Source: JANMDU01 sp031376455 (GTDB taxonomy: Bacteria > Pseudomonadota > Gammaproteobacteria > Burkholderiales > Burkholderiaceae_C). Taken from it: a DNA stretch of 30,321 bases. A model generated the notes under the pieces. The model worked only from the letters and a program-made list of their open reading frames with translations. It was not told the DNA's origin and made no database searches. Shown here one piece after another: positions 8,189 to 16,877 of the stretch (the first letter of the stretch is position 1; the number at the start of each line of letters is the position of its first letter). Made by a program: the position numbers and the translations under genes. The stretch covers positions 1 through 30,321 of the forward strand of contig JANMDU010000093.1 in the NCBI GenBank assembly GCA_031376455.1. The letters run 5' to 3'.

Positions 8189-9202
8189 TTATTGCTTTGT
8201 GCCTTCGCCCAAGCGGCGGCCCAGCGAGATCACATAGGGCGCAGCACGGGCGGCGATCATCGGATCTGCCGAGGGCTCTACACCTTTGGGCATCACGTTG
8301 GGATCGAAATTGATGTTGAGGCATGCGCCGCCGCTATCCGGCGAGACGGAAGTGACCTTGAGTTGGCCGAGATTCACTTTGCGGCGGCCTTCTGGCAGAG
8401 GCACTGTGGCGCTGTCGATCTTGTCGCCGCTTTGGGCAAGCTCTAGGTTGAAGTTGAAAGCAACTTTGCCATCTTTGACGCGTTGACGCAGATCGTCAAA
8501 TAAAAAGTTTGCCCCTTTAGCCTTGGCTTCGTCATCCGTCAAACCTTGCTGGCCCCCGACAGGCTCAAAAATCCATTTGCCAAACTGCTTTGCGCCACTG
8601 GCGTTCACAAAGCCAAAGGCGTGTACGCCCCAATAATTGACGCTGCCATAACTCGCTGGCACAGGCTGCGAGGCGAAATGCCTGCCCTGGAGTAAAACTT
8701 CTGGATGGGCATCCGTGAATGCTTTGACTCGTGCTGCATCGAGCTGCTTGGTGGTCGGATCAGGCTGGCGCACTTGCACCAAGTCAAACATTTGCTGTGG
8801 GTTGGATGCGCCAAATACGGGCGCAGAAATATTGCCCATCAGCCAACGCTCTCCACCGGGCAGATTGAATTGCAGCGCGAGATTGCGCTGGCCTTTGGTG
8901 TTGTCGGGCGCATTCGGGTTGGCGCCGCCTACAGAGAAACGCACGATCACGGGAATCGGCTGGCCGCCGAACACGGACGCCGTAGACAGGCCTCGCGCAT
9001 CGGCTGTGCCCACAAACTCACCGAGTGCGCAAACGCCCTTCGCACCCGAACGGCGATAACCTTCAAACTTACCATTGGTCGCTTCAAATTGATTGATGAA
9101 GGCTGCTGGATTGGCAGCTGAGCCAGTGCTGGTTTGGGCAAAAGCGCCAAAAGCTAAGCAAGCAGTGCATGCAGCCAAGACGGAAAGTTTTAAGCGGGTC
9201 AT
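8189..9202 (-). CDS. Catalase-related periplasmic protein (SrpA-like) lacking the distal histidine
   Basis: A 337-residue protein with a clear Sec signal peptide (LSVLAACTACLAFGAFAQ) and the compact catalase fold of SrpA-like heme peroxidases. The proximal heme tyrosine region is recognisable near the C-terminus (AARAAPYVISLGRRLGE). Family members normally have the catalytic distal histidine in a HAKG motif. Here the equivalent segment reads YRRSGAKGVCALGEF, with Gly53 in place of histidine. Classical catalase activity is therefore doubtful, while heme binding may persist. The preferred start is the ATG at 9202; the GTG at 9205 directly before it shares the AGGAG ribosome binding site. It is the first gene of a probable operon with the HiPIP gene. 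Confidence 0.88.
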   Translation of the reverse strand: MTRLKLSVLAACTACLAFGAFAQTSTGSAANPAAFINQFEATNGKFEGYRRSGAKGVCALGEFVGTADARGLSTASVFGGQPIPVIVRFSVGGANPNAPDNTKGQRNLALQFNLPGGERWLMGNISAPVFGASNPQQMFDLVQVRQPDPTTKQLDAARVKAFTDAHPEVLLQGRHFASQPVPASYGSVNYWGVHAFGFVNASGAKQFGKWIFEPVGGQQGLTDDEAKAKGANFLFDDLRQRVKDGKVAFNFNLELAQSGDKIDSATVPLPEGRRKVNLGQLKVTSVSPDSGGACLNINFDPNVMPKGVEPSADPMIAARAAPYVISLGRRLGEGTKQ

Positions 9203-9366
9203 CACGGAGGCTCCTAAAAGTTAAATTGAACAACACGTTAATCTGACGTGATACGTAGGAAAAGTCGCTGCAGATTCAGCTTTATTACAAGGCTGTAGGG
9301 AAATTTTTGCAATGAGGTCTAAAGGCTTCATTTGTCACATCTTTTTTCTGTAGCAAAATCAAGTTT

Positions 9367-10965
9367 ATGAATAAACCAGACTTTTTCATCAGCAAATTGC
9401 GCTACATACCCTCTTTTCTACCCTCCAACGCATTACCTGCTTGGCTAGTCGTTGGTTTGTTGGGTGTACCCGTGCATGCGCTGGCTCAAAGTCCGGTCAA
9501 TTCGACTGAGGCTGAAACCTTGCCAACTTCACCTACCGTGTTGCGAGCAACCACAGAGATATTAAAGCTACCGGGCAAAGAGAAAATGGGCATGCTGGGC
9601 ACTTTCGTACTGGTTGATGTCGCCGAGGGCGTCTCGCTGGGCGCTGGCACTTATGGCGCCATCACGGGCCAGCGCGGCGGCTTTATCACGCTTGGTGGGG
9701 CGGCTGAGATCCGTCATCGCATCAGCCCGAGATGGCTGGCGCATGCCGGGCTATTTGTGGGCGCGGGCGGCGGGCGCGGGGGCTTCACTCTAGCCGGCGG
9801 CGGCTTGATGCTACGCACCGATGTGGGTTTGAAATATGAAACGGATAGCTATGGCAATCTTGGTTTTGGCCTCAGTCATGTGAATTTCCCCTCGGGTGTC
9901 ATCCGCAGCACACAGCCCTATTTGCTGTACGAATATCCGTTTTACAGTCTGATCGGCGCAAGCAACAGTAAGGCTGGTGGAGGTAAAAAAACGCCCAGCA
10001 GCCTGAGCTCCAAAGAGCAAGAATTTGCTGTGATTGCGCGCAGCTACAAGATTCCTGCTGGAGTCGTGCGCGACGATGGCACGCCGCAATTTCCGAAGAT
10101 GCAATTGGCAGGCGCAGAATGGCTCTCTTACCTGGATGAGAATTGGTTTCTCAAAATTGAAGCAGATGGCGCGGCCGGCGGCCAGAGCAATGGCTATATG
10201 CAGATTTTTGCGGGCGGCGGCTATCGCATGCCTATTACGCGCAGTTCCAGCGTGAAATTGCATGCGGCTTTAGGCCCAGCTGGCGGAGGCGGCGTAGATA
10301 CGGGTGGTGGCGTGGTGGTTGATGCCGGCATTGGCTTACATCAGAAAATCTTCGGCAACAATGCGATTGAGCTCTCAGTCAGCCAAGTGCGCGCGCCTTC
10401 TCGCAGCTTCAAAGCAACCAGCGTCGGCCTCAAGCTGGTACATAGCTTTGGGCTGCCACAGGTCAGCTCGCGCCCCGTTGCTGCCAGCACCTTGGCTGGC
10501 TTTGAGCCGCAACAGTTGCGTATTCGCGCTGCCCATCAGACTTACTCCGGCACTAACCCAAAATGGCGCAATCGCACACCCGATCAAAATGTAGGCAATC
10601 TTGGTGTGCAGCTCGATTATTTCCTGACGCCCAACTTGTTTGTAACAGGCCAAGGCTTAGCCGCTTACTCTGGCGAAGCAGGCGCTTACATGAAAGGTTT
10701 GGTCGGCGCGGGCTATCGCCAGCAAATCTCAGGCCCGTGGTTTGTGGAGGCTGAAGGCTTGGTCGGCGCGGCTGGCGGTGGCGGGCTGGCTGTGGGTGGC
10801 GGCTTAGTCGCCCAAGCAAATGCTGGCATTGGCTATCAGATCAACCGCTCCCTATCTGTGATGGCCACGGCAGGCCGCATCAAAGCGGTACGCGGCGATT
10901 TTGAAGCGAATGTATTGGGCTTGTCGCTGGGCTATCAGTTCAGCTTGTTTTCTCAAGCGCCTTGA
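9367..10965 (+). CDS. Unrecognised Gly-rich outer-membrane-type protein with three repeated modules
   Basis: A 532-residue protein with an N-terminal hydrophobic segment and likely signal peptidase site (LLGVPVHALAQ, cleavage near residue 40). The mature part alternates aromatic/hydrophobic and small residues, as in beta-barrels, and ends with an aromatic-rich strand (LSLGYQFSLF). Three similar modules can be seen at about residues 107-190, 280-362 and 442-527. Each has a Gly-rich turn (GAGGGRGGFTLAGGG, GPAGGGGVDTGGG and GAAGGGGLAVGGG), then an amphipathic strand region ending in a phenylalanine or aromatic. I do not recognise the family. It could be a multi-domain outer-membrane barrel. It converges with ushA. 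The ATG at 9367 has no strong ribosome binding site. Confidence 0.75.
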   Translation: MNKPDFFISKLRYIPSFLPSNALPAWLVVGLLGVPVHALAQSPVNSTEAETLPTSPTVLRATTEILKLPGKEKMGMLGTFVLVDVAEGVSLGAGTYGAITGQRGGFITLGGAAEIRHRISPRWLAHAGLFVGAGGGRGGFTLAGGGLMLRTDVGLKYETDSYGNLGFGLSHVNFPSGVIRSTQPYLLYEYPFYSLIGASNSKAGGGKKTPSSLSSKEQEFAVIARSYKIPAGVVRDDGTPQFPKMQLAGAEWLSYLDENWFLKIEADGAAGGQSNGYMQIFAGGGYRMPITRSSSVKLHAALGPAGGGGVDTGGGVVVDAGIGLHQKIFGNNAIELSVSQVRAPSRSFKATSVGLKLVHSFGLPQVSSRPVAASTLAGFEPQQLRIRAAHQTYSGTNPKWRNRTPDQNVGNLGVQLDYFLTPNLFVTGQGLAAYSGEAGAYMKGLVGAGYRQQISGPWFVEAEGLVGAAGGGGLAVGGGLVAQANAGIGYQINRSLSVMATAGRIKAVRGDFEANVLGLSLGYQFSLFSQAP

Positions 10966-11034
10966 TGGAGACGCTTGAGATTTATGCTTCACCAGCACAT
11001 CGCTGTTGATTTGAAGACTGAATTGATCGAATCC

Positions 11035-12669
11035 TTACCTTCTGACCACAGCCTCACCCGGCGCGAAATTCGCGCTTTTGATGTTGTTTTTACTGAGGTA
11101 TTCGCGCATCACATCGGCATCCACAAAGCCAGTGTTGACATAGCCGGGATGGTCGCTGAGTTTGGGGTAACCGTCTCCGCCGCCTGCTTGGAAGCTATTG
11201 ATGGCGATGCGATAGCTTTTGGCAGGATCAATCGGTGCGCCTTTGATGCTGGCGGATTTCACAGCGCCGCCTTCGATCAGTAAATTCACGCCGGCAAACT
11301 GGGCAAAAGCGCCCGCGCCTGCGCTCATTTTTGCAGCGGCATTCAAGTAAGCCATCAGCTCTGTGCCATTCAATGTGACGTGCGTGAGCATGTTGCCAAA
11401 GGGCTGCACTTTGAGCACATCTTTGTAGGTGAGTTTACCGGCGGGCATGGAGTCGCGCACACCGCCGGCATTCATGATGGCCAGATCAGCGCCGGCCTTT
11501 TGCATCATCACGCTTGCGATGAACACGCCCATATTGGTGGGCTGGGCTCGCACGCGGGCGCGATCCCCATCGAGCACGCCATCGCTCTCGCCGACGATTA
11601 CATCCAGCGCCGCGCGACCTTTGTCTTGGAAGGGCTGGAGCATGGCGAGCATGGCGGCATCTTCTTTAATCTCTGGCGTGAAAGTTTGCTTGATGTCTTT
11701 ACCATCAGCGCCTTTCACATTGCGCTTCAGGTTCACGGGCAGTAGCGTGTATTTATCCAGCTTGAGCTCGCCGTTGGCATACGTGAAATCAGCGCGGCCT
11801 ACGAATTTGCCCCACTCATGCGCTTGCACAATGATCGTGCCATTTTGCACATCGGGGCGGCAAGCGGTGCCGGGCACGTAAGCATCATTTCTGCGGCTTG
11901 CGCCTAATTGCTCCAGCATGCACACAGGATTTTGGCTGTGGCCGCCGATGATCAAATCCATGCCCTTGACGGCTCGGGCCATCTCTACATCGCCCGGCGC
12001 GTTCACGCCACTTTTGCCATCCGTGTAATGCCCCATGTGTGTGGCGGCGATCACCACATGCGCTTGCTTGCGCAGCTCGGGCACGAGTTTTGCGGCTTCG
12101 TCCGCTGGCTTGCGAAATTCCAGCATGCCGGTGTTGGCCGGATCGGTCATTTTGCGGGTGTCGTCTGTGGTGAGCCCCATCACGGCGATTTTCAAACCAC
12201 CACGATCAAACATCTCAAAAGGTTTGTAGAGGCGCTGGCCATCTTTGTAAATATTGGCCGAGATCATCGGGAAACCCGCCCACTGCATCTGCTTGGCTAG
12301 CACAGGCAGCGGCTTGTCAAACTCATGGTTGCCCAGCGCCATTGCGTCGTAGCCAATCAGCTTCATGCCTTTGAAATCGGGCTCGGCGTCTTGCGTGTCG
12401 CTCTCAGGAATGCCGGTATTCACATCGCCGCCATCGAGGAGCAGCACGTGGCCACCTGCAGCTTTGATCTCGGCGCGCTGGGCGTCGATCAAAGTTTTGC
12501 GAGCGGCAAGGCCATATTCGCCATCGTTATTTTTCCAAAAGCGGCCATGGTGATCATTGGTGTGAAGAATGGTGATCTTCACGGGCCCCTGGACTGAGCC
12601 GGGGCCCGTCGCACAAGACGTTAACGCGGCTGCCGCGAGGATAGATAAGCTGAGGTGTAAAGCGCGCAT
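11035..12669 (-). CDS. ushA: UshA-like 5'-nucleotidase / UDP-sugar hydrolase lipoprotein
   Basis: A 544-residue protein that resembles E. coli UshA along its length. The N-terminal metallophosphatase domain has HTNDHHGRF, DGGDVNTG, ALGNHEFD, AATHMGHY and GGHSQNP. The C-terminal substrate-binding domain has QTFTPEI, NAGGVRDS, VLKVQPFGN and AGGGDGYP. These enzymes use two metal ions to hydrolyse nucleotides and UDP-sugars in the periplasm, recovering nucleosides and phosphate. The signal peptide ends in a lipobox (LTSC), so it is probably a membrane-anchored lipoprotein, unlike soluble E. coli UshA. The ATG at 12669 is preceded by a GGAG at good spacing, so the upstream TTG at 12681 is rejected. 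The AEC carrier gene lies 72 bp upstream on the same strand. Confidence 0.95.
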   Translation of the reverse strand: MRALHLSLSILAAAALTSCATGPGSVQGPVKITILHTNDHHGRFWKNNDGEYGLAARKTLIDAQRAEIKAAGGHVLLLDGGDVNTGIPESDTQDAEPDFKGMKLIGYDAMALGNHEFDKPLPVLAKQMQWAGFPMISANIYKDGQRLYKPFEMFDRGGLKIAVMGLTTDDTRKMTDPANTGMLEFRKPADEAAKLVPELRKQAHVVIAATHMGHYTDGKSGVNAPGDVEMARAVKGMDLIIGGHSQNPVCMLEQLGASRRNDAYVPGTACRPDVQNGTIIVQAHEWGKFVGRADFTYANGELKLDKYTLLPVNLKRNVKGADGKDIKQTFTPEIKEDAAMLAMLQPFQDKGRAALDVIVGESDGVLDGDRARVRAQPTNMGVFIASVMMQKAGADLAIMNAGGVRDSMPAGKLTYKDVLKVQPFGNMLTHVTLNGTELMAYLNAAAKMSAGAGAFAQFAGVNLLIEGGAVKSASIKGAPIDPAKSYRIAINSFQAGGGDGYPKLSDHPGYVNTGFVDADVMREYLSKNNIKSANFAPGEAVVRR

Positions 12670-12741
12670 GTTGATCTCCAAAACAGAGTTTCAGTATTGC
12701 ACAAAACCTACTCTCTTCGCAGCAGGGCTTGTCCTGAAAAC

Positions 12742-13719
12742 TCAATGGGTCATCAGCTTGACAGCCCCCGCAAAGCTAAAAAACGCCAACACCGTGCTTA
12801 CCAAAATAATCCGCGCAATCCGCCCATTGTTGGCTTCAAATTTTTCTGCGAGCAGCGATACGTTGGATGCCGAGGGCAATGCCGCGACCAACACGATCAC
12901 GGAAAGCGCAAAGCGATCCAGCGGCAGCCCCAGCAAGATCGCCGCGCTGCCCACGAGCAACACCAAGAGTGGATGCAAGATCAGCTTCATCAAAGCCACA
13001 GGCACGTAATCTATCGCTGGCACAGGCGGCGCATGCCCAGCGCTGGCCTGCATTTGCGAGCGCGCCAGCACCGCGCCAATCGTAAACAACGCGACGGGCG
13101 AAGCGCTGTCAGCCAGCAAACCCACTGTTTGCATCACCGGAGCGGGCAATTTCACTTGCAGCCAAGAAGCCACTGCGCCCGTCAAAATCGCCCAAGGCAT
13201 CGGATTCGATGCCACTCCCTTGAGCGCATTTTTCGCGGCCACAGTTGCACTATTTTCTGCGCTGCCCTCCCCCGAGCCCAAGCGCGAGAGTGCAATACAC
13301 AGCGAAGTCGTGATCACCAAATCCACCACAATCGTCACAATCGCAGGCCCCGCCGCGCGCGGCCCGAGCAGCGCCACCAGAAGCGGTATGCCCATAAACC
13401 CCGTATTGGGAAACGCCGCCACCAGCGCGCCAAACGACGCATTGTTCCAATCCATCCGCTTGGAGAGCGTCATGGAAATAGCAAACGCCACCATGACCAG
13501 CGCACACAGCAAATACACCCCAAACACCGCACCATCCAGCAGCTGCGCAATCGGCGTGGAGCTGCCAAAGCGATACAGCATGCAAGGCAGCGCAAAGTAA
13601 AGCACAAAGCCATTCAAACCGGGAATCGCCGCGATGGGCAAATACCCTCGCCGAGCCGCCACATAGCCCGCCAGCACAAGCGCGAAGAAGGGGAAGGTGA
13701 CGAGGAGGATTTGCAGCAC
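12742..13719 (-). CDS. AEC family (auxin efflux carrier-like) transporter
   Basis: A 325-residue membrane protein with about ten hydrophobic segments in two five-helix halves, joined by a hydrophilic stretch near residues 150-170. Family-typical features are the N-terminal FPFFALVLAGYVAARRG, the NTGFMGIPLL motif around residue 105, and ALPSASNVSLLAEKF near residue 285. Bacterial AEC proteins transport small carboxylates such as malate or malonate; the substrate cannot be predicted here. The start is a GTG at 13719 without a good ribosome binding site. It is divergent from the HEPN/MNT pair, with 57 bp between starts. Confidence 0.93.
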   Translation of the reverse strand: MLQILLVTFPFFALVLAGYVAARRGYLPIAAIPGLNGFVLYFALPCMLYRFGSSTPIAQLLDGAVFGVYLLCALVMVAFAISMTLSKRMDWNNASFGALVAAFPNTGFMGIPLLVALLGPRAAGPAIVTIVVDLVITTSLCIALSRLGSGEGSAENSATVAAKNALKGVASNPMPWAILTGAVASWLQVKLPAPVMQTVGLLADSASPVALFTIGAVLARSQMQASAGHAPPVPAIDYVPVALMKLILHPLLVLLVGSAAILLGLPLDRFALSVIVLVAALPSASNVSLLAEKFEANNGRIARIILVSTVLAFFSFAGAVKLMTH

Positions 13720-13776
13720 AAACGTATTGTGTCAGCCAAAGCAGTGCGTCGGATTGCAAACTGGCAAAATAGCTCC

Positions 13777-14196
13777 ATGCTTGATTTCACAGCGCTATCC
13801 AAAGCTACTTCCACACTCGCCAGTGCGATACGAGATGCAGGTCAACGCCCACAAGATTTGCTTGCGAGGGTTGGTTGTATTCAGCGTTTTGAATGCAGTT
13901 ATGAGCTGTGCATCAAGTCGCTGCGCCGGCAGCTCGAAGAATTGGCCGATAGCCCGGCAGACATTGACGCACTGGGCTACAAAGACATGCTGCGCGTGGC
14001 TGTGGAGCGCAGCTTGATTGAAGATGCTCTGCCTTGGTTTGGCTTTCGAGAGCTGCGCAACATCACATCGCACGCTTACGATCCAGACAAGGCGGCTCAT
14101 GTGTTTGATGGAATCCCGGCTTTTTTAGACCATGCGCAGCGCTTGCTCGCGCGGCTGATGCCTAATGACTCTGACTTGCGGCGGAATAAGCCATGA
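13777..14196 (+). CDS. HEPN-domain toxin, HI0074 family
   Basis: A 139-residue all-helical protein of the HI0074 'nucleotidyltransferase substrate-binding' family, recognisable from IQRFECSYELCIKSLRRQL and the C-terminal HEPN motif RNITSHAY. Arg94, His99 and Tyr101 fit the RX4HXY pattern of HEPN RNases exactly. In characterised HEPN/MNT pairs the Arg and His cleave RNA, and the Tyr is modified with AMP by the MNT partner, which neutralises the toxin. Its stop overlaps the next start by four bases (ATGA), so the two are translationally coupled. The frame stays open far upstream (to 12697), but that part is antisense to the AEC gene. The start is the ATG at 13777. Confidence 0.9.
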   Translation: MLDFTALSKATSTLASAIRDAGQRPQDLLARVGCIQRFECSYELCIKSLRRQLEELADSPADIDALGYKDMLRVAVERSLIEDALPWFGFRELRNITSHAYDPDKAAHVFDGIPAFLDHAQRLLARLMPNDSDLRRNKP

Positions 14197-14513
14197 GCGA
14201 GACCCATCTGGCTTTGACACCCGGCCAGTTGCGCGAGGTACTGACCGTGCTTCACGCCTATGCACCCCGCCACAGCGCAAAGGCTTTTGGATCAAGGGTT
14301 CGCTTGGGGTCTGAAGTGAATGCTCTGAAATCGCATGCCGACTTGGACATAGCGTTGACGGGCAGCCCGCTCGCACTGCACGAGATGTTTGCGCTGCGCG
14401 ATGCGTTCAGCGAAAGCGACCTGCCCTTTCGCGTGGATGTGCTGATGAGTGAGGATTTACCAGCGTATTGGCTAAATGCTATCAGTTGGGTTGACCTGAC
14501 ACCTAAGCAATAA
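14193..14513 (+). CDS. MNT-type minimal nucleotidyltransferase antitoxin
   Basis: A 106-residue protein of the minimal nucleotidyltransferase (MNT) family. The nucleotide-binding GSR is at residues 33-35 and the metal-binding aspartates are Asp50 and Asp52 (HADLDIAL) plus Asp82 (PFRVDVLM). The spacing between GSR and the DxD pair is about six residues longer than in typical members (GSRVRLGSEVNALKSHADLD), so the nucleotide loop may be altered. It overlaps the HEPN gene by four bases. Known MNT antitoxins transfer AMP to the HEPN tyrosine, so this pair is predicted to be a type VII-like toxin-antitoxin module, lying between two housekeeping-type genes rather than in an obvious island. Confidence 0.88.
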   Translation: MSETHLALTPGQLREVLTVLHAYAPRHSAKAFGSRVRLGSEVNALKSHADLDIALTGSPLALHEMFALRDAFSESDLPFRVDVLMSEDLPAYWLNAISWVDLTPKQ

Positions 14514-14711
14514 CGTCAAGCAACTAACTTTTAAACACTTTGAAGCGATGAATTACGCTGACTTGTGTGCAACTCAACTATTTATAAATTGTTGATAAAA
14601 ATGCGTGAAATCTTGTTTCCGAACTATTTGACATCATGATGCTCACAAAACTGCAATGCACCCGTATGATTCTCGGTTGTTTGTCTACAGTCTATGTTTG
14701 AGCGCTATTGA

Positions 14712-16865
14712 ATGTCGTCCCCCGGTTTGAATCTCGCCCAGCAAGAAGCCGTGAATTTTTTGCATGGGCCGTGTTTGGTGTTGGCAGGAGCGGGCTCGGG
14801 CAAGACGCGGGTGATCACGCACAAGATTGCGCGGCTGATTGCAGCGGGCGTGCCGCCAGAGCGGATTGCGGCGATCACATTTACCAACAAAGCAGCGGCT
14901 GAGATGCGCGAGCGGGCGAAGGCTTTGCTGATGGCGCAAATGGGCAAGGCGGGCGCGAAAGCGGCCGGGCAAGTGGTGATTTGCACGTTTCATGCGCTGG
15001 GCGTGCGCATGCTGCGCGAGAGCGGGGAAGCGGTGGGCTTGAAGCCGATGTTTTCTATTCTCGATACCGATGATGTGCTCGCGATGATCAAAGACGCTGG
15101 CGGCAATACAGACAACAAGCAGGCGCGGATTTGGCAGTGGGCGATCAGCGGCTGGAAGAATGCGGGCCTCAATTCTGCGCAAGCGATGGCTCAGGCTAAG
15201 GATGACGACGAACGCGCGGGAGGCAAAGGCGACCTTGTGGTCGCGGCCAAAATCATGGAGCGTTATGAAGAGCGGCTGACGGCCTATCAAGCGGTGGATT
15301 TTGATGATTTGATTGGTCTGCCGCTCAAAATGCTATCGATTAGTGAGCAGGCTGCGCAGGTTTGGCGCGAGAAATACGCGCATATCTTGGTGGATGAGTA
15401 TCAGGATACCAATGCGGTGCAGTATGAGCTTTTGAAGCGAATGATGAGCAGCCCTGCACGCTTTACGACGGTGGGCGACGACGATCAATCGATCTACGGC
15501 TGGCGCGGCGCGACGCTGGATAACCTGAAAAAACTCCCGCTTGATTTCCCCGAACTCAAAGTCATCAAGCTGGAGCAAAACTATCGCTCGACCAACACGA
15601 TTCTCAAAGCGGCCAACAATGTGATTGGGCCGAATCCGAAGCTCTTCCCGAAAAAGCTGTGGAGCGATTTGGGCGAAGGCGAGCCCGTGCGCATTGTGGA
15701 TGCAGACAACGAGGAGCATGAGGCGGAGCGCGCTGTGGCGCGGATTCAATCGCTGCGCGCTGGCTCGGAAGTCTCCCAAGGCCCGCAATACAAAGAGTGG
15801 AAAGATTTTGCGATTTTGTATCGTGCGAACCATCAAGCGCGCTTGCTGGAGCAGGCGCTTCGCAAAGCGAATATTCCTTATAAAGTCAGCGGCGGGCAGA
15901 GCTTTTTTGATCGCGCGGAGATCAAAGATTTGTGCGCTTGGCTGCGGCTGCTGACCAACAACGACGATGACCCTGCATTTCTTCGCGCCGTCACTGCGCC
16001 AAAGCGCGGCATTGGCCACACGACGCTCCAGCAGCTCGGCCTCTTCGCTTCGCAATACAAGCTCAGCATGTTTGAGGCGCTGTTTTCTAACTCGCTCTCC
16101 GCGTCGATCAACGCGCGGAGTATCGGCGGTTTGCATGAATTTGGCCGCTATTTGAATGACTTGGAATACCGCGCTCGCCACACCTCGGGCTTTGAAGCAG
16201 CAGGCGAATTCTTGCGCGATTGGCTGAAAGACATTGGCTACGAAAAGCACTTGATGGAAAGCGAAGACAACGAGAAACTCGCGGCGTCGCGCTGGACGAA
16301 CGTGCTCGATTTCATCGAATGGATGGCCAAGCGCTGCGGCGGGCAGGTCGATGATGCGGCGGCGCTCACGATGAGCACTGAAGCCAAATCACTTTTCGAG
16401 GTGATTCAAACGATCTCTTTGCTCTCAACGCTCACTGCCAAAGAAGGCGCTCAAAACGTGGTGACGCTCTCTACCTTGCATGCCTCCAAAGGCTTGGAGT
16501 GGCCACATGTGATGTTAGCTGGCGTGGTCGAAGGCTTGCTGCCTTTCAAGCCCGAAGAAGCCGATGGCACGAAGCCGATCGAGGGAAAGATGTCAGAGAG
16601 TCTGGCGCTGCGCATTCAAGAAGAGCGGCGTCTCATGTATGTCGGCATCACGCGAGCTCAAAGAACGCTCTCGGTCAGCTACCCCAAGCGCCGCAAAAAG
16701 GGGCGCGATACCGTGGCTGGCATTCCCAGCCGCTTCATTGCGGAGATGGCTTTGGATCAAGCGACAACCAAGGAAAATCCAATGAATCGCTTGGCCGCGC
16801 TCAAAGCAGAATTTGCCAAAAAGGCAGCGCAAGCATCAGCGGACAAGGCCGCCATGCCAGCGTAG
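14712..16865 (+). CDS. rep: ATP-dependent 3'-5' DNA helicase, Rep/UvrD family
   Basis: A 717-residue superfamily 1A helicase with all expected motifs: Q-motif LNLAQQEAV, Walker A GAGSGKT (26-32), motif Ia ITFTNKAAAEM, Walker B DEYQDTN, motif III GDDDQSIYGWRGA, motif IV QNYRS, motif V TLHASKGLEWPHV and motif VI EERRLMYVGITRAQ. Length and the absence of nuclease motifs fit Rep or UvrD, which help replication forks past obstacles or act in repair. Rep is the closer guess from overall length and motif style. Its stop is 12 bp before the next gene, so the three genes 14712-18345 may be one transcript. No obvious ribosome binding site precedes the ATG. Confidence 0.93.
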   Translation: MSSPGLNLAQQEAVNFLHGPCLVLAGAGSGKTRVITHKIARLIAAGVPPERIAAITFTNKAAAEMRERAKALLMAQMGKAGAKAAGQVVICTFHALGVRMLRESGEAVGLKPMFSILDTDDVLAMIKDAGGNTDNKQARIWQWAISGWKNAGLNSAQAMAQAKDDDERAGGKGDLVVAAKIMERYEERLTAYQAVDFDDLIGLPLKMLSISEQAAQVWREKYAHILVDEYQDTNAVQYELLKRMMSSPARFTTVGDDDQSIYGWRGATLDNLKKLPLDFPELKVIKLEQNYRSTNTILKAANNVIGPNPKLFPKKLWSDLGEGEPVRIVDADNEEHEAERAVARIQSLRAGSEVSQGPQYKEWKDFAILYRANHQARLLEQALRKANIPYKVSGGQSFFDRAEIKDLCAWLRLLTNNDDDPAFLRAVTAPKRGIGHTTLQQLGLFASQYKLSMFEALFSNSLSASINARSIGGLHEFGRYLNDLEYRARHTSGFEAAGEFLRDWLKDIGYEKHLMESEDNEKLAASRWTNVLDFIEWMAKRCGGQVDDAAALTMSTEAKSLFEVIQTISLLSTLTAKEGAQNVVTLSTLHASKGLEWPHVMLAGVVEGLLPFKPEEADGTKPIEGKMSESLALRIQEERRLMYVGITRAQRTLSVSYPKRRKKGRDTVAGIPSRFIAEMALDQATTKENPMNRLAALKAEFAKKAAQASADKAAMPA

Positions 16866-16877
16866 GAAGGGGCGACC

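Noticed and set aside
13760..13800. Possible repeat fragment around the HEPN start (CAGCGCTATCC)
   Set aside because: Only a short core matches and the diagnostic middle block is absent.
12697..14196. A 499-codon open frame on the plus strand
   Set aside because: Its first 360 codons are antisense to the AEC carrier and rich in His/Arg/Gln as expected for a shadow frame. Only the last 139 codons (from 13777) are a real gene, the HEPN toxin.
14690..14715. GCGCTATTGAATG just before the rep start as a repeat end
   Set aside because: About twelve bases match; the rest of the element cannot be aligned.
15319..15360. Repeat-like segment in rep (GCTATCGATTAGTGAGC then GCTGCGCAGG)
   Set aside because: The encoded residues fit a normal helicase sequence and the spacing of the blocks is wrong.
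15333..16250. A 305-codon open frame antisense to rep
   Set aside because: It overlaps conserved helicase motifs and shows no protein family features.
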